From assembly GCA_013400115.1 (NCBI GenBank), contig VXBP01010398.1, positions 310,001 through 374,000 of the forward strand: a DNA stretch of 64,000 nucleotides, given 5' to 3'. Source of the DNA: Rhinopomastus cyanomelas (lineage: Eukaryota; Chordata; Aves; Bucerotiformes; Rhinopomastidae). Positions 1 through 9,960 of the stretch are shown here, one piece after another (position 1 is the stretch's first letter; every line of letters begins with the position of its first letter). Made by a program: the position numbers and the translations under genes. Under the pieces are notes generated by a model. The model ran no database searches and was not told the DNA's origin. It saw nothing but the letters and a program-made list of their open reading frames with translations.

Positions 1-596
1 TTTAACACGGGCTGCTTGCTATTCTTGCCTTAATCTGAAAAACCTGATAATAAATATGCAGGTAGGGAAAACAATTGGGACCACTGGCTGGTCGTTATAA
101 TAACCCTGATTCAGTACCTTCAATGACTAAAATAAAACTGAACCTGGTAACATCAGTTTTGTGCAGCCTCTGTTTTTTTATAGCTTGTAATAATTTTTCA
201 TAGCAACTCTTCACTACCACCCTCTTCTGGAAGCACACTCCTCCGTTGTTCTCTGGCATTACAGACCCCTTTTCCACTTTTTCAGAGTTTTCATTGCTCT
301 CACTCACCTGTGCTCACAGTGCATCGATGAGTGTATTTGACAGATTTCTCATAATGAAAATCATCTGCTCAGTTATTTCAGAAGTGATGAGGCCAACCTG
401 GGGAAAAGAAGACAGATGAAGCATCAGAAGAGGCACAGACTCACACACTGCTGTAGCAAGTCATCATGCCCAAAATGGAAGGTGTGGGAGAATTTGGGAC
501 GACAGCATTCAGAGCAAGATAAGGAACTAAGGTAAATGACACCTGGTTAAACTTTGGGGAACAGCAGTGTGGATTCAGGTGACTGATGAGAAGCAG
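1..596. other. Unique non-coding sequence
   Basis: No repeat, RNA gene or exon is recognised. Open frames are short and show no domain. Confidence 0.5.
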
Positions 597-597
597 T

Positions 598-762
598 AGC
601 ATGGAAGAGACTCCTCTGGAAGTTCAGCTCTCACTCTCCTGGTAGAAACACTTGAGCAGGCATCAGAGAAATGGGTGTACAGTTGATGGGCTTCACAANC
701 AGCATGGAAGAGACTCCTCTGGAAGTTCAGAGAAATGGGTGTACAGTTGATGGGCTTCACAA
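598..762 (+). repeat. Duplicated block across a 1-base gap
   Basis: The first copy (598-698) is followed by one N at 699 and a second copy (700-762). The second copy lacks the 39 bases at 628-666; the bases CAG stand at both edges of that missing piece (625-627 and 664-666). The flanking 30-bp and 32-bp parts match. This looks like two haplotypes carrying an insertion/deletion, both left in the assembly. A real tandem duplication cannot be excluded. Confidence 0.75.
699..699. other. Assembly gap, one N
   Basis: A single N lies between the two copies of the 598-762 duplication. Confidence 0.98.
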
Positions 763-2249
763 AGGGAAAAAACCCAAACAGATTATTTCTTTTAGCCAAG
801 CTTTGCCCTGTCTTGGTTCACACCACACTCCCAGGGTGAAGAGCTGTTTGTGCAACGGGTCAAGCCTGAGGCTGCGTCCCATCATCTAGGCTGTCAGATG
901 GCAATGTATCTGCTGTCAAGACCTCAAGTTCTGGGGAAAGCCCAAGGACTGCAAGACATTTGATCAAGTTTGTAAGCACGACGTAGTGGGTCTGTCACAG
1001 TCATGAAGGAACACTTGTGATTCTGCTGTGTTTTTACTGCAGAGCGCTTTTGTTTGACCTGCCCATGTAGAGAGGCACTCTGGCATGGACCAAATGGCCC
1101 ATACTCGGGTCAAAAATGAAGTGTGCCTTCACAGTAACATTTTCCTAAGCTATGTCTTGGCTCAGTCACTTACTGTTGCCTGGGTTTGGGTTCAGGTTCA
1201 GCAGCAGATGTGTGTATGCCAGAGCAGCCCAAGCAGTGGATCAGGCAAGGGAATCTCCTGGGCACGGTGATATGTGGTCCTCTTAGGTGGCTATAGGGAA
1301 GGCACAGCCATAGGCACTAGCTTCTCATTTTTATCTCACTGTGGCATTACGCAAAGCCCAAATGCTGTTGACTACTTCCAGCTGCATGAAAAAGCATCTT
1401 CAGAGTTTGTGGTTTCTAAGACATGTTAAGTTGTGCTATGTGTAATTTTCACCACCTCCCACGAGGGGAGAGGTGGGATTTCTCACTCAAAGCAATGCAT
1501 GTTGTACTAACTCTATTGAGTGAATATGTGCCTCCAAATAGGATTTCACAGCCTGGCCCTCCTCCTCAGAGCTCACGGGGCTTCTGGTTTCCTCTGACTG
1601 GAGGTTTACAGTCCTGGAAGGATTTTAATTGACCTCCTGAGTGCAAGAAGGAAAAATGGCTGCAGCCATAATGTGGTTTATTGTTACCCTAATGCAAATT
1701 TACATCAGAATAAGCAAACAAACTCCTAACGAGCTGCCTGAGCCATAGTTTCAGAACATTTGATTAATCTTTCCTTGGTGCTACACACTGTGATGCAGGG
1801 AAGAATCTGTGCTGAGGGCAGCAGTTACTGGATTTCACAGCACAGAGTGAACTTGTGTGTTTGTAGCTCACTGCATGCCTGGAGGAAGGTACAGAGGAAC
1901 AACAGCTGAGGCCCTCAGGTACAGAGACGAGACACCAGCTGCTGGATGGAGCAGGCCATGAGCTAACATTGTCAGGTAAACATAGGCAGAAGGTGTTTGG
2001 GTTTTTTCAACCAAGAAGGAAAATGTTTGTAGTGTGTGTTTGAAAGACATTTGTGTGCTGCCAATGGTTTGTCAGTGGTTTAGGCTCTGATCTCAGCCAC
2101 CGGTGGAGTTTGGTTCTACGCAACACTGGCCACAAGCTGTCAACCCTTTGAAAATACCTGGCCAAATGCCTCAGGAACACCAGGTATATAGAGCTGAAGT
2201 TTTCTACCTCATGTTTTACCAAAATTAACCCTTCCAGAGGTTTAACAGA
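763..2249. other. Unique non-coding sequence
   Basis: No transposon family or exon is recognised. Open frames are at most about 70 codons. Confidence 0.5.
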
Positions 2250-2855
2250 ACCATGAGCCAGAAATGTGCCCTTGTGGCCAAGAAGGTCAACAGCATCCTG
2301 GGGTGGATCAGAAGAGGGGTGGTTAGTAGATAGAGAGAGGTTCTCCTTTCAAACTACTCTGCCCTGGTAAGATCACATCTGTAGCATTGTGACTAGTTCT
2401 GAGCCCCTCAGTTCCAGAAGGACACAGAACTGCTGCAGAGAGTCCAGCACAGAGTGACAAAAATGATGGCTTGGAACATCTCCCTGAGGAGGAAAGGCTG
2501 AGGGAGCTGGATCTCTTTAGTGTGGAAAAAAGAAGACTGAAGGGTGACCTCATTAATGTCAGGAGGATGAAGCCAGGCTCTTCTTAGTGTCCTCTAATGA
2601 TAGGACAAAGGGCAATGAGTGTGAGCTGGAACATAGGAGGTTCCACACAAATATTAGAAGAAACGTCTTTGCTGTGAGTGTGACAGAGCACTGGAAGGGG
2701 CTGCCCAGGGAGGTCGTGGAGTCTTTTTCTTTGGAGAGGTTTAAAACCCACCTGGACATTTTCCCATGTGACTTCATCTAGGTGATCCTGCTGTGTCAGG
2801 GGGATTGGACTGGATGAAATTTTGAGGTCCCTTCCAATCCCTAATGTTCTGTGGT
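2250..2855 (+). mobile_element. CR1 retrotransposon, 5'-truncated, with 3' end
   Basis: It opens in the segment coding for the C-terminal end of CR1 ORF2 (the ATGAGCCAG...GTGGCCAAGAAGG region) and runs through the 3' UTR to the diagnostic GGATTGGACTGGATGA block, ending near CCCTAATGTTCTGTG. Frames are broken throughout. 5' truncation is usual for target-primed reverse transcription. Confidence 0.93.
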
Positions 2856-3413
2856 TTGAAGGGCAAACACACCTCTCTCATGCATAAAGCAGCCCCTACC
2901 ACACTGCAGCATGGAAGCAAATACTGCAGAGGTAAATATCTGTTTGCTCAGTAGACTCATGTCCCTGTCTGGGAGCAGGCTGAAGGTCTGCATTTCCCTC
3001 TGCTGTTAGTCAATTTTCTACCCCACTCTGACATTCTGGAGTTTAGAGATAGCACAAGTGGTTGGGATTCACTGAATGACTGTTTTTTGTACCACTGCCT
3101 CTGGAACTGTCTTGCTGTGCTAGCAGAAACAATCTTCATAAGAGGAGTCAGCTCCTCAGTGCTGAAGAGAGACACTTCAGTCCGAGAGGTGAGCAGATGG
3201 GGGATTCTGGCAGCTGCACCAGCTGCTGCTTTGGGTTTTCTCCATGTGATTTCCTTCTGGCAGCTGCTGATGCTCTTTCTGTCTTGTCTGCAGAAAAATG
3301 TGCATTGCTGCCTGAGTGGATTCCCTGTCCTGATAAAAGAAAGAAGATGAAGAAAATAACAGTCCTACCCATAGTGCAGGCATTTTAGTGGGGGTTTAGA
3401 TGGCTTGAGGGTG
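2856..3413. other. Unique non-coding sequence
   Basis: Nothing recognised between two CR1 copies. Confidence 0.5.
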
Positions 3414-3590
3414 ATCATAGAATCACTGAATGGTTTGGACTGGAAGGGACCTCAGAGGTCATTTAGTTCCAAATGCCCTGCCATGGGAAGTGAAACCTCT
3501 TACCGGACCAGATTGTCCAGAGCCCAATCCAACCTGGTCTTGAACATTTCCAGGAAGGTGACATCTATCCCTGAGCAACCTGTTCCAGTC
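3414..3590 (-). mobile_element. CR1 3' fragment
   Basis: The 3' tail lies at the left (ATCATAGAATCACTGAATGG) and is followed by TGGACTGGAAGGGACC and the 3' UTR in reverse. It is a different, more diverged tail type than the ATTAGGGATTGGAAGGG copies. The right boundary is approximate. Confidence 0.85.
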
Positions 3591-5532
3591 CCTAAAATGC
3601 CTCAGTTACAATCCCATGTGGTCAGGTTAAGGCAGCCCCAGCAAGGTGGTGGGGAGGTGGAGACCTCCTACCTCCCACAGTTTCTTGGTTTGAAGTGCAC
3701 CATCTCACACAGTGCTGGAAGACAAGCAGTTTACCAGACCCAGGCTCTCTCCACCACCCAATTCCCTGACCAGTTTTCTTTTTCAGGCTCTGATGAGGTA
3801 CTAATTTGGCAAAAAGCAGGTGGTTGATTAAGTGTCATTTGATGAGCAGGGGCTGGAAGAGATCATGTGTCTCATGGCTACAAGGATTGCAAGGGCTGAC
3901 TGTCAGCTCCATGGCAGTGCCCAGGCCACCACAGGGGAGGACTCTTTGACACAGGATGAAGGAGGTAAGTTTCACCCAGCAAACATCCTTCATCTGGTTT
4001 ATTGCACTTGCACAGGGCCCTGTAAGAGATGAGCTGTTCATCATTCCCCAAGTGTCTCCCTTGCCCTTTCCTTCAGACATTTACTGTAATGTGTGGCATC
4101 TATTCCTGACCGCTTCAGTGCCAGGAAACCTCTTGTCATAGCATTTCACAGGGTTATTTTTTCATGTTTTGTTGAGAATATGGTTTCAGAAGAATTTCAG
4201 CACTGTTGCAGATTTTATGTTACCTGTTGGTGCATGAGAAGCAGTTAGAATATCTACAGAGGAATATTACAGTATTCACACACAAAAATAAGTGTATTTG
4301 TGAATTAATCCAGATGAAAACAATTATTTTTTTAAGTAGGCTTGGAGAAGCAGAAGCACTGCCAATTGCATTTTGTGTAGTGATAAAAGTGTCAGCCCTT
4401 TGTTAACAACCTGTTTCTTCTGTTTGACATGAACTTGATTTATCAAAGTAAAAGACTGGCTTCATTTCCTAAATGCATTGGGCACAAATGCATTGCAAAT
4501 GCACTGACGTGGGAGAAGTTAATTAGAATGAAGAGGGAAGCTGCATTCCAGGTGCAGGACCTATTAGTATTCTTCTGCTCTATTTCTCTGAACCACTGCA
4601 TTTATTAACCTTTAGCCAGATCAGAGCCAATCTCTCCTGTTTCTTACATAGTGTTGGAATTATAATTGACAGCACTGATGAAAGGAAGAAGTCTCGCTGC
4701 AACTCAAATTTTTCTTGCTTTCATGTAGAGGGTTTCAGAACAAGAGTCTTATCAGCTGTGAATAATTGCATCTAATTAACTGCACACTGGAGATAGATGT
4801 ATATGCATATTAGCTGGAGTGGAGCATATATTTGGCTGGAAAATGTTATGGCTTGCTTCGAGCAGCAGCAGTGATGTGAAATCCAGTGTGCACGGCACAT
4901 TTATGGAGCAGCAGTGACACTACTAAAGAGGTAGGAGAGGACTGCAATTGCACAATTGGATGCAGTTACTCAGGACTTCTTGCTAGAAGATCAAAAAACC
5001 CCTCTTTCATGCTGATTGCTAAATGGACAGCTTGTCCCCATTTGGTGTGCTGTCAGTGACAACAGAAGTGTTCTTCAGGACTCCCACTGCTCCCCGCACT
5101 ACACTTGCTGCTTTGGGGTGCAGTGTTTCCTGTGGGACTCAGAGTTTCCTGCCTCAGCACTGAAAGTTATTGCAATAGTTTTCTCTGGTACCTCAACAGC
5201 TTTTGCTCATCTACAAAAAATTAGCTTTGTGCTGGCGCCACAAATCCCAATTCACGGCAGATTTTGAAGTCTTTAATAGAATGAGCCGTGAAACAGTCAT
5301 TTTTATGAGAGTGGTAATTCGCTTTGGCTTTAAATGTCAGGAAAATCAAACCAACCATTTAGACTCTTCTGACTGTGCCCTGTACTACTAGTTTTTTTCT
5401 GATATAGTTAGATAAATGTTTTTTTAATAAAACTATTTGATATATTTCAAAGAGAGCAGGTCTGTACTCCTCAAGGTGACTAAGCAGTTACTCCAGAGAT
5501 GACGTTCCTTAGTGCAGAAGCTGCGGATGCGT
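3591..5532. other. Unique sequence with enhancer-like stretch
   Basis: No exon or repeat is recognised. Around 4440-4960 there are several TAATTA-type homeodomain cores and an ATGCATATTA octamer-like motif. This density resembles conserved non-coding elements, but conservation cannot be judged from one sequence. Confidence 0.35.
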
Positions 5533-5651
5533 AGAGTCATAGAATCATCAGGGATTGGCAGGGTCCTCAGAAGATCATCCAGTCCAATCCCCCCGCCACA
5601 GCAGGATCACCTAGACCAAGTCATAGAGTCAGTCAGGGTTAGAAGGGACAG
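5533..5651 (-). mobile_element. CR1 double tail (two 3' ends in series)
   Basis: Reading the minus strand, a CR1 3' end (about 5651-5626) finishes in CTGACTGACTCTATG and runs straight into a second CR1 3' end (about 5625-5533), which starts at ACTTGGTCTAGGTGATCC and ends in GATTCTATGACTCT. The same junction occurs on the plus strand at 35501-35520, so the composite is probably a shared structure and not two chance insertions. Confidence 0.85.
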
Positions 5652-7142
5652 GCCATGTGTGAGAGGGTTCTTCTACTCATGAGATGAACCTGCCTGCAGT
5701 GCCACAATTAATTGCTTTCTGGCGCAAGGAGCACCTTGTTATTGCTTGTAGTTCAGAGACAATTCATACATATGCTGGCATGAAGAAAATGCCAACTGCT
5801 CTTATTTCCAGCAAAACAGTGATATTACTGTCAAGCTGATGAAAAACAAAAGTGTCCTCCTAATTTATTTGTTATTAAATGAAAAGACAACAAAAAATCT
5901 GCTATTTAACTAAGAAATACTTTCCACACTTTGCTGCAAAACCAGCCAACATTTAACACTGAGAAAATGAAGAGAATGTTGAAATATCACCCCATGCTTG
6001 CTTTCCCAGAAGAAAACTGATAGTGTCTACTTGTTCCTGTGGTGTTAGAGCTATTTAATGTAAGTGGGGCTTTTTTGTGTGGTTCATTTCCTCTTATTGT
6101 TTTGCAAAAATTACAGACACCTTATTTAAGGTATAACATCAAATTACAGCCGTATTTCTTACTTATGGCTACTTCATACTTTCTTTGAAGAGGAGAACAG
6201 AATGCCACTGGTTTTTTCCTTAAGGTGACTTATGTTTGCCAGCTTTTATTTCACATGAAGATTTTTGAACCTGACTGGGTGCTAAAGGACTGAGAATCAA
6301 ACCCAGGACAAGTGGAGGAGCAAGTGCTGCTCAGTTTAGTGCACAGTGAGGAGATGAGGAGAGAAGGAAGCATGTTTCCATTGGCTGTGCCAAGATCAAC
6401 ACTTGAAGCATCAGGCTTGTTACTGACTGTAAATAGCAGAACCTGCAGGGCTGTTTCTAGAAACAAACTGCTGTATAGCAACACATTAGTTGCCTGTTAA
6501 AAAAAATACTGGTAGGGCTGCTGTAATGATTAATTGTTTAGCTTGTTAAATTGTTTTCCTAGCATAGGATTTTATTTTTTTTTCCCAGGAGTAAACTGCT
6601 TTGAGTATTAGAGCTTGTGCTCATGTGAGAAAAAGCAAAGGGGATTGTTCCTAAGCTAGAAAAATTGTTTTCTCCATTTTCCTTGGAAAGTGACAGCAGG
6701 GATGCATCAGCATTTGTGAACTGCCTGGAAGAAATGCATGATTGCATTACAGCAGAGATGGATGTCAAAGGATGAAACCTTACAAACCACCAGTCATAAC
6801 CAGGCACCAAGAAGTCATATAAAACTGAAGCATGAAGGTGAATTAATAATTGAAACAAAACTTTGTTTAAAATTGCAGTTGATAAAAAAATTAGCTACTA
6901 AACAATGCAAGCCCCTTCCCCCCCCCATTTTGTAAGGTTGTTGCTAGTATGAGTCATCCTATCCAGTGGGCTACTGGTCAGTACTTGCTAGGACTGTGTA
7001 AGTGTAAGTGGATATTCTGTTGCTTCTTAGAGTTTTCTTCTCATGTTTTGATGTTTGTTAGATACTTCAGTGTATGTTAAGGATTCATTGTGCCTGTGAG
7101 AACCAACGAGATCAGTGCTTTCTTATTGGTCAGGACACAAGA
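5652..7142. other. Unique non-coding sequence
   Basis: No exon or transposon is recognised. There is an eight-C run near 6920 and several AT-rich tracts. Confidence 0.5.
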
Positions 7143-7664
7143 ATCTCATAGGATCCTAGAATGGCCCAGGTTGGAAGGCACCTCCAAAGGTCATCCAGTC
7201 CAACCCCCCTGCAGTGAGCACAGACATCCTTAACTAGGTCAGGTTGCCCAGAGCCTTTGTCAAGCTTCACTTTGAATGTTTCCAGGGAAGGGGCCTCAAC
7301 CTCCTCCCTAGGCAACCTGTTCCAGTGTTCAACCCCTGTCCTGCGAAAGAACTTCTTCCCAACAGCCCATTTCAGTCTGCCCTTCTCTAGTGTGACATCA
7401 TTGCCCCTTATCCTATCACTCCTGGCCAGTAAACAGTCCCTCTGCAGCCTTCAAATACTGGAAGATCACTATCAGGTCCCCCTGGAGACTTCTTTTCTCT
7501 AGGCTGAACAACCCCAGCTCCCTCAGCCTGTCCTTGCAGCAGAGGTGCTCCAGTCCCCTGATCATTTTTGTGGCCTCCTCTGAACTCACTCCATCAGGTG
7601 TCTGTCCTTCCTGTATTCAGGGCTCCAGAGCTAGACACAGGACTCTAGGTGACGTCTCATCAGG

Positions 7665-8052
7665 TTAGAGTAGAGGGGCAGAGTCCCCTCTCTTTGACCT
7701 GCTGGTGACACTGCTTCTGATGCAGCCCAGGATGTAATTGGCCTTCTGGGCTGTAAGCACACACTGTCTGCTTGTGGACAGCTTCTTGGCTACCACCAGC
7801 CCTAAGCCCTTTTGCTCAGAGCTGCTCTCCACCAACTCCTCTCCCAGCCTGAATTGACAGTGAGAATTGTTCCGGCCCAGATGCAGGACCCTGCACTTGT
7901 CCTTGTTGAACCTCATGTGTCTCACCTGTACCCACCTCTCCAGTTTGTCCAGGTCCTTCTGGATGACCTTCCATCTGTCTGGCTTATCAACAGTACCACA
8001 CAGCTTGGTGTCATCTGCAAACCTGCTGCTGATGCCCTCAATCCTGCTGTCT
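7665..8052 (-). pseudogene. CR1 ORF2 reverse transcriptase, C-terminal remnant
   Basis: The minus strand stays open for about 130 codons of the RT palm/thumb side. The catalytic motif appears as FADDTKL at about 8010-8030, followed by the conserved CR1 segments KCRVLHLG and ANYILGCIRSSVTSR. CR1 ORF2 encodes an endonuclease plus RT that copies its own RNA into a nicked target. Here the frame is cut on its upstream side by the LTR-like insertion at 8053, so the first residues of the open frame come from LTR sequence. It is non-functional, but the FADD residues survive, which suggests moderate age. Confidence 0.85.
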
Positions 8053-8726
8053 TGAAGTGGGTTAAAACTAAAAACTGCTTTGACCTGAGTTTCTGGGCCA
8101 CATGGCCCCGGCCACATGTAGAGGTCAAAATGGAGGCTGACCGCATGGTCGGCATCAGCAGGGGCCTCCTTGCCCCACGCTGTCTCCCTCCTCCCGTCAG
8201 CTGAAGGCTACAAGGGAAAAGAGGACAATACTTCAGCTCACCATGGGTGGTTGGGTGGGGAAAATCAGCACTAAGTTCTTGCTTCTCTGGTCCACGGTGC
8301 CAGCCTGGGGCTGGGCCGGGTCCGAGCTGGGCCCGGGAGCCGGTGTTGGGCTAGGCCGGACTTGGGGCCAGGGTCATGGCTGGGGCCAGGGCTGGCGCCA
8401 GGCCACCTCCCCATGGTAGAGCAGCCACTTGCTGCTGTCTCCAACACAGGAGCAGGGCCATGGCAAGCTGCTGCAAGACACCTTGTCCCGTCCCATCTTC
8501 CCCCCAGCCCTCGAAAGGTGGTGCTGGAGCTGAAGCCCTGTTCTGGGAGAAAATCCCCAGCCAACAGAGACAGGGCTGGCTCTTCAACCCTCTTTTATAG
8601 TGTCACCTAGTCCACCTCCCCCAGGACAGGTCACTGGAGGGTCCTCTTAAAGTGACATGCATCTTTTTCTTCATGAAAGTGCAAATCTATGCATTTAAAA
8701 ATGTTGGTAATTTTCAAACTGCAACA
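8053..8726 (-). mobile_element. Putative solo LTR inserted in CR1 (copy 1)
   Basis: The insertion interrupts CR1, begins TGAAGTGGG and ends GCAACA, so it has TG...CA ends. It is flanked by the 5-bp duplication TGTCT (8048-8052 and 8727-8731). The middle is GC-rich (about 8290-8560). The minus strand carries TATAAAAG about 130 bp from its TG end, which suggests minus orientation. I found no clear AATAAA, so orientation and family are tentative. Single LTRs of this type usually arise by recombination between the two LTRs of an endogenous retrovirus. Confidence 0.7.
8592..8599 (-). promoter_or_regulatory. TATA box of the LTR-like insertion
   Basis: The minus strand reads TATAAAAG within ACACTATAAAAGAGGG. 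Its position is compatible with an LTR U3 promoter. Activity is unknown. The duplicate lies at 9550-9557. Confidence 0.45.
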
Positions 8727-8935
8727 TGTCTACATCATTGATGAAAATATTAAACAGCACAGGTCCCAATATGGACCCCTGAGGGTCACCATTTGTCACT
8801 GTTCTCCATCTGGACTTTGAGCCATTGACCACTATCCTCTGTATTCAACCATCCAACCAATTCCTTATCCACTGAACAATCCACCCATCAAATCCATAAC
8901 TCTCTGACTTGACTAGTAGGATGTTTTGGGAGACA

Positions 8936-8936
8936 N
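8936..8936. other. Assembly gap, one N
   Basis: A single N lies exactly between the two copies of the 957-bp duplication. Confidence 0.98.
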
Positions 8937-9010
8937 CTGGCTTATCAACAGTACCACACAGCTTGGTGTCATCTGCAAACCTGCTGCTGATGCCCTCAAT
9001 CCTGCTGTCT

Positions 9011-9684
9011 TGAAGTGGGTTAAAACTAAAAACTGCTTTGACCTGAGTTTCTGGGCCACATGGCCCCGGCCACATGTAGAGGTCAAAATGGAGGCTGACC
9101 GCATGGTTGGCATCAGCAGGGGCCTCCTTGCCCCACGCTGTCTCCCTCCTCCCGTCAGCTGAAGGCTACAAGGGAAAAGAGGACAATACTTCAGCTCACC
9201 ATGGGTGGTTGGGTGGGGAAAATCAGCACTAAGTTCTTGCTTCTCTGGTCCACGGTGCCAGCCTGGGGCTGGGCCGGGTCCGAGCTGGGCCCGGGAGCCG
9301 GTGTTGGGCTAGGCCAGACTCGGGGCCAGGGTCATGGCTGGGGCCAGGGCTGGCACCAGGCCACCTCCCCATGGTAGAGCAGCCACTTGCTGCTGTCTCC
9401 AACACAGGAGCAGGGCCATGGCAAGCTGCTGCAAGACACCTTGTCCCGTCCCATCTTCCCCCCAGCCCTCGAAAGGTGGTGCTGGAGCTGAAGCCCTGTT
9501 CTGGGAGAAAATCCCCAGCCAACAGAGACAGGGCTGGCTCTTCAACCCTCTTTTATAGTGTCACCTAGTCCACCTCCCCCAGGACAGGTCACTGGAGGGT
9601 CCTCTTAAAGTGACATACGTCTTTTTCTTCATGAAAGTGCAAATCTATGCATTTAAAAATGTTGGTAATTTTCAAACTGCAACA
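9011..9684 (-). mobile_element. Putative solo LTR (copy 2 of the same insertion)
   Basis: Same element as 8053-8726 shifted by 958 bases, with the same TG...CA ends and TGTCT flanks. The shared insertion point inside CR1 shows it is a duplicate and not a second insertion. Confidence 0.7.
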
Positions 9685-9960
9685 TGTCTACATCATTGAT
9701 GAAAATATTAAACAGCACAGGTCCCAATATGGACCCCTGAGGGTCACCATTTGTCACTGTTCTCCATCTGGACTTTGAGCCATTGACCACTATCCTCTGT
9801 ATTCAACCATCCAACCAATTCCTTATCCACTGAACAATCCACCCATCAAATCCATAACTCTCTGACTTGACTAGTAGGATGTTTTGGGAGACAGAGTCAA
9901 AGGCCTTGGTGAAGTCCAGATAGATGAGGTCCCTTGTCTCCTGGTGAAGTAGGTCATATT

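Larger units (their letters stand above)
7979..9893 (+). repeat. 957-bp near-identical duplication joined by one N
   Basis: Copy 1 is 7979-8935 and copy 2 is 8937-9893, at a constant offset of 958. I count about six substitutions (for example 8150 C/T, 8358 G/A, 8363 T/C, 8397 G/A, 8659 G/A, 8661 A/G), giving roughly 99.4% identity with no indel. The copies meet at a single N and each ends at the same CR1 coordinate. This pattern fits two haplotypes placed in series. Confidence 0.9.
7143..9960 (-). mobile_element. CR1 with ORF2 remnant, split by an LTR and duplicated
   Basis: A minus-strand CR1 has its 3' end at the left (CATAGGATCCTAGAATGG, a variant tail). The 3' UTR and the end of ORF2 run to 8052. 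An insertion occupies 8053-8726, and the CR1 resumes at 8727. Sequence 7979-8935 then recurs as 8937-9893 after one N. CR1 continues to about 9960 and ends without ORF1 or endonuclease. Removing one duplicate and the insertion gives a continuous CR1, so this was one locus. Confidence 0.9.

Noticed and set aside
3405..3827. 140-codon open frame on the plus strand
   Set aside because: Its first half is the antisense of a minus-strand CR1 3' end (3414-3590).
7665..8117. 150-codon minus-strand frame as a gene
   Set aside because: It is a chimaera: about 20 residues from the LTR insertion and the rest from CR1 RT.
8271..9568. Paired proline/alanine-rich frames on both strands
   Set aside because: They lie in the GC-rich core of the LTR insertion and appear twice only because of the 957-bp duplication.
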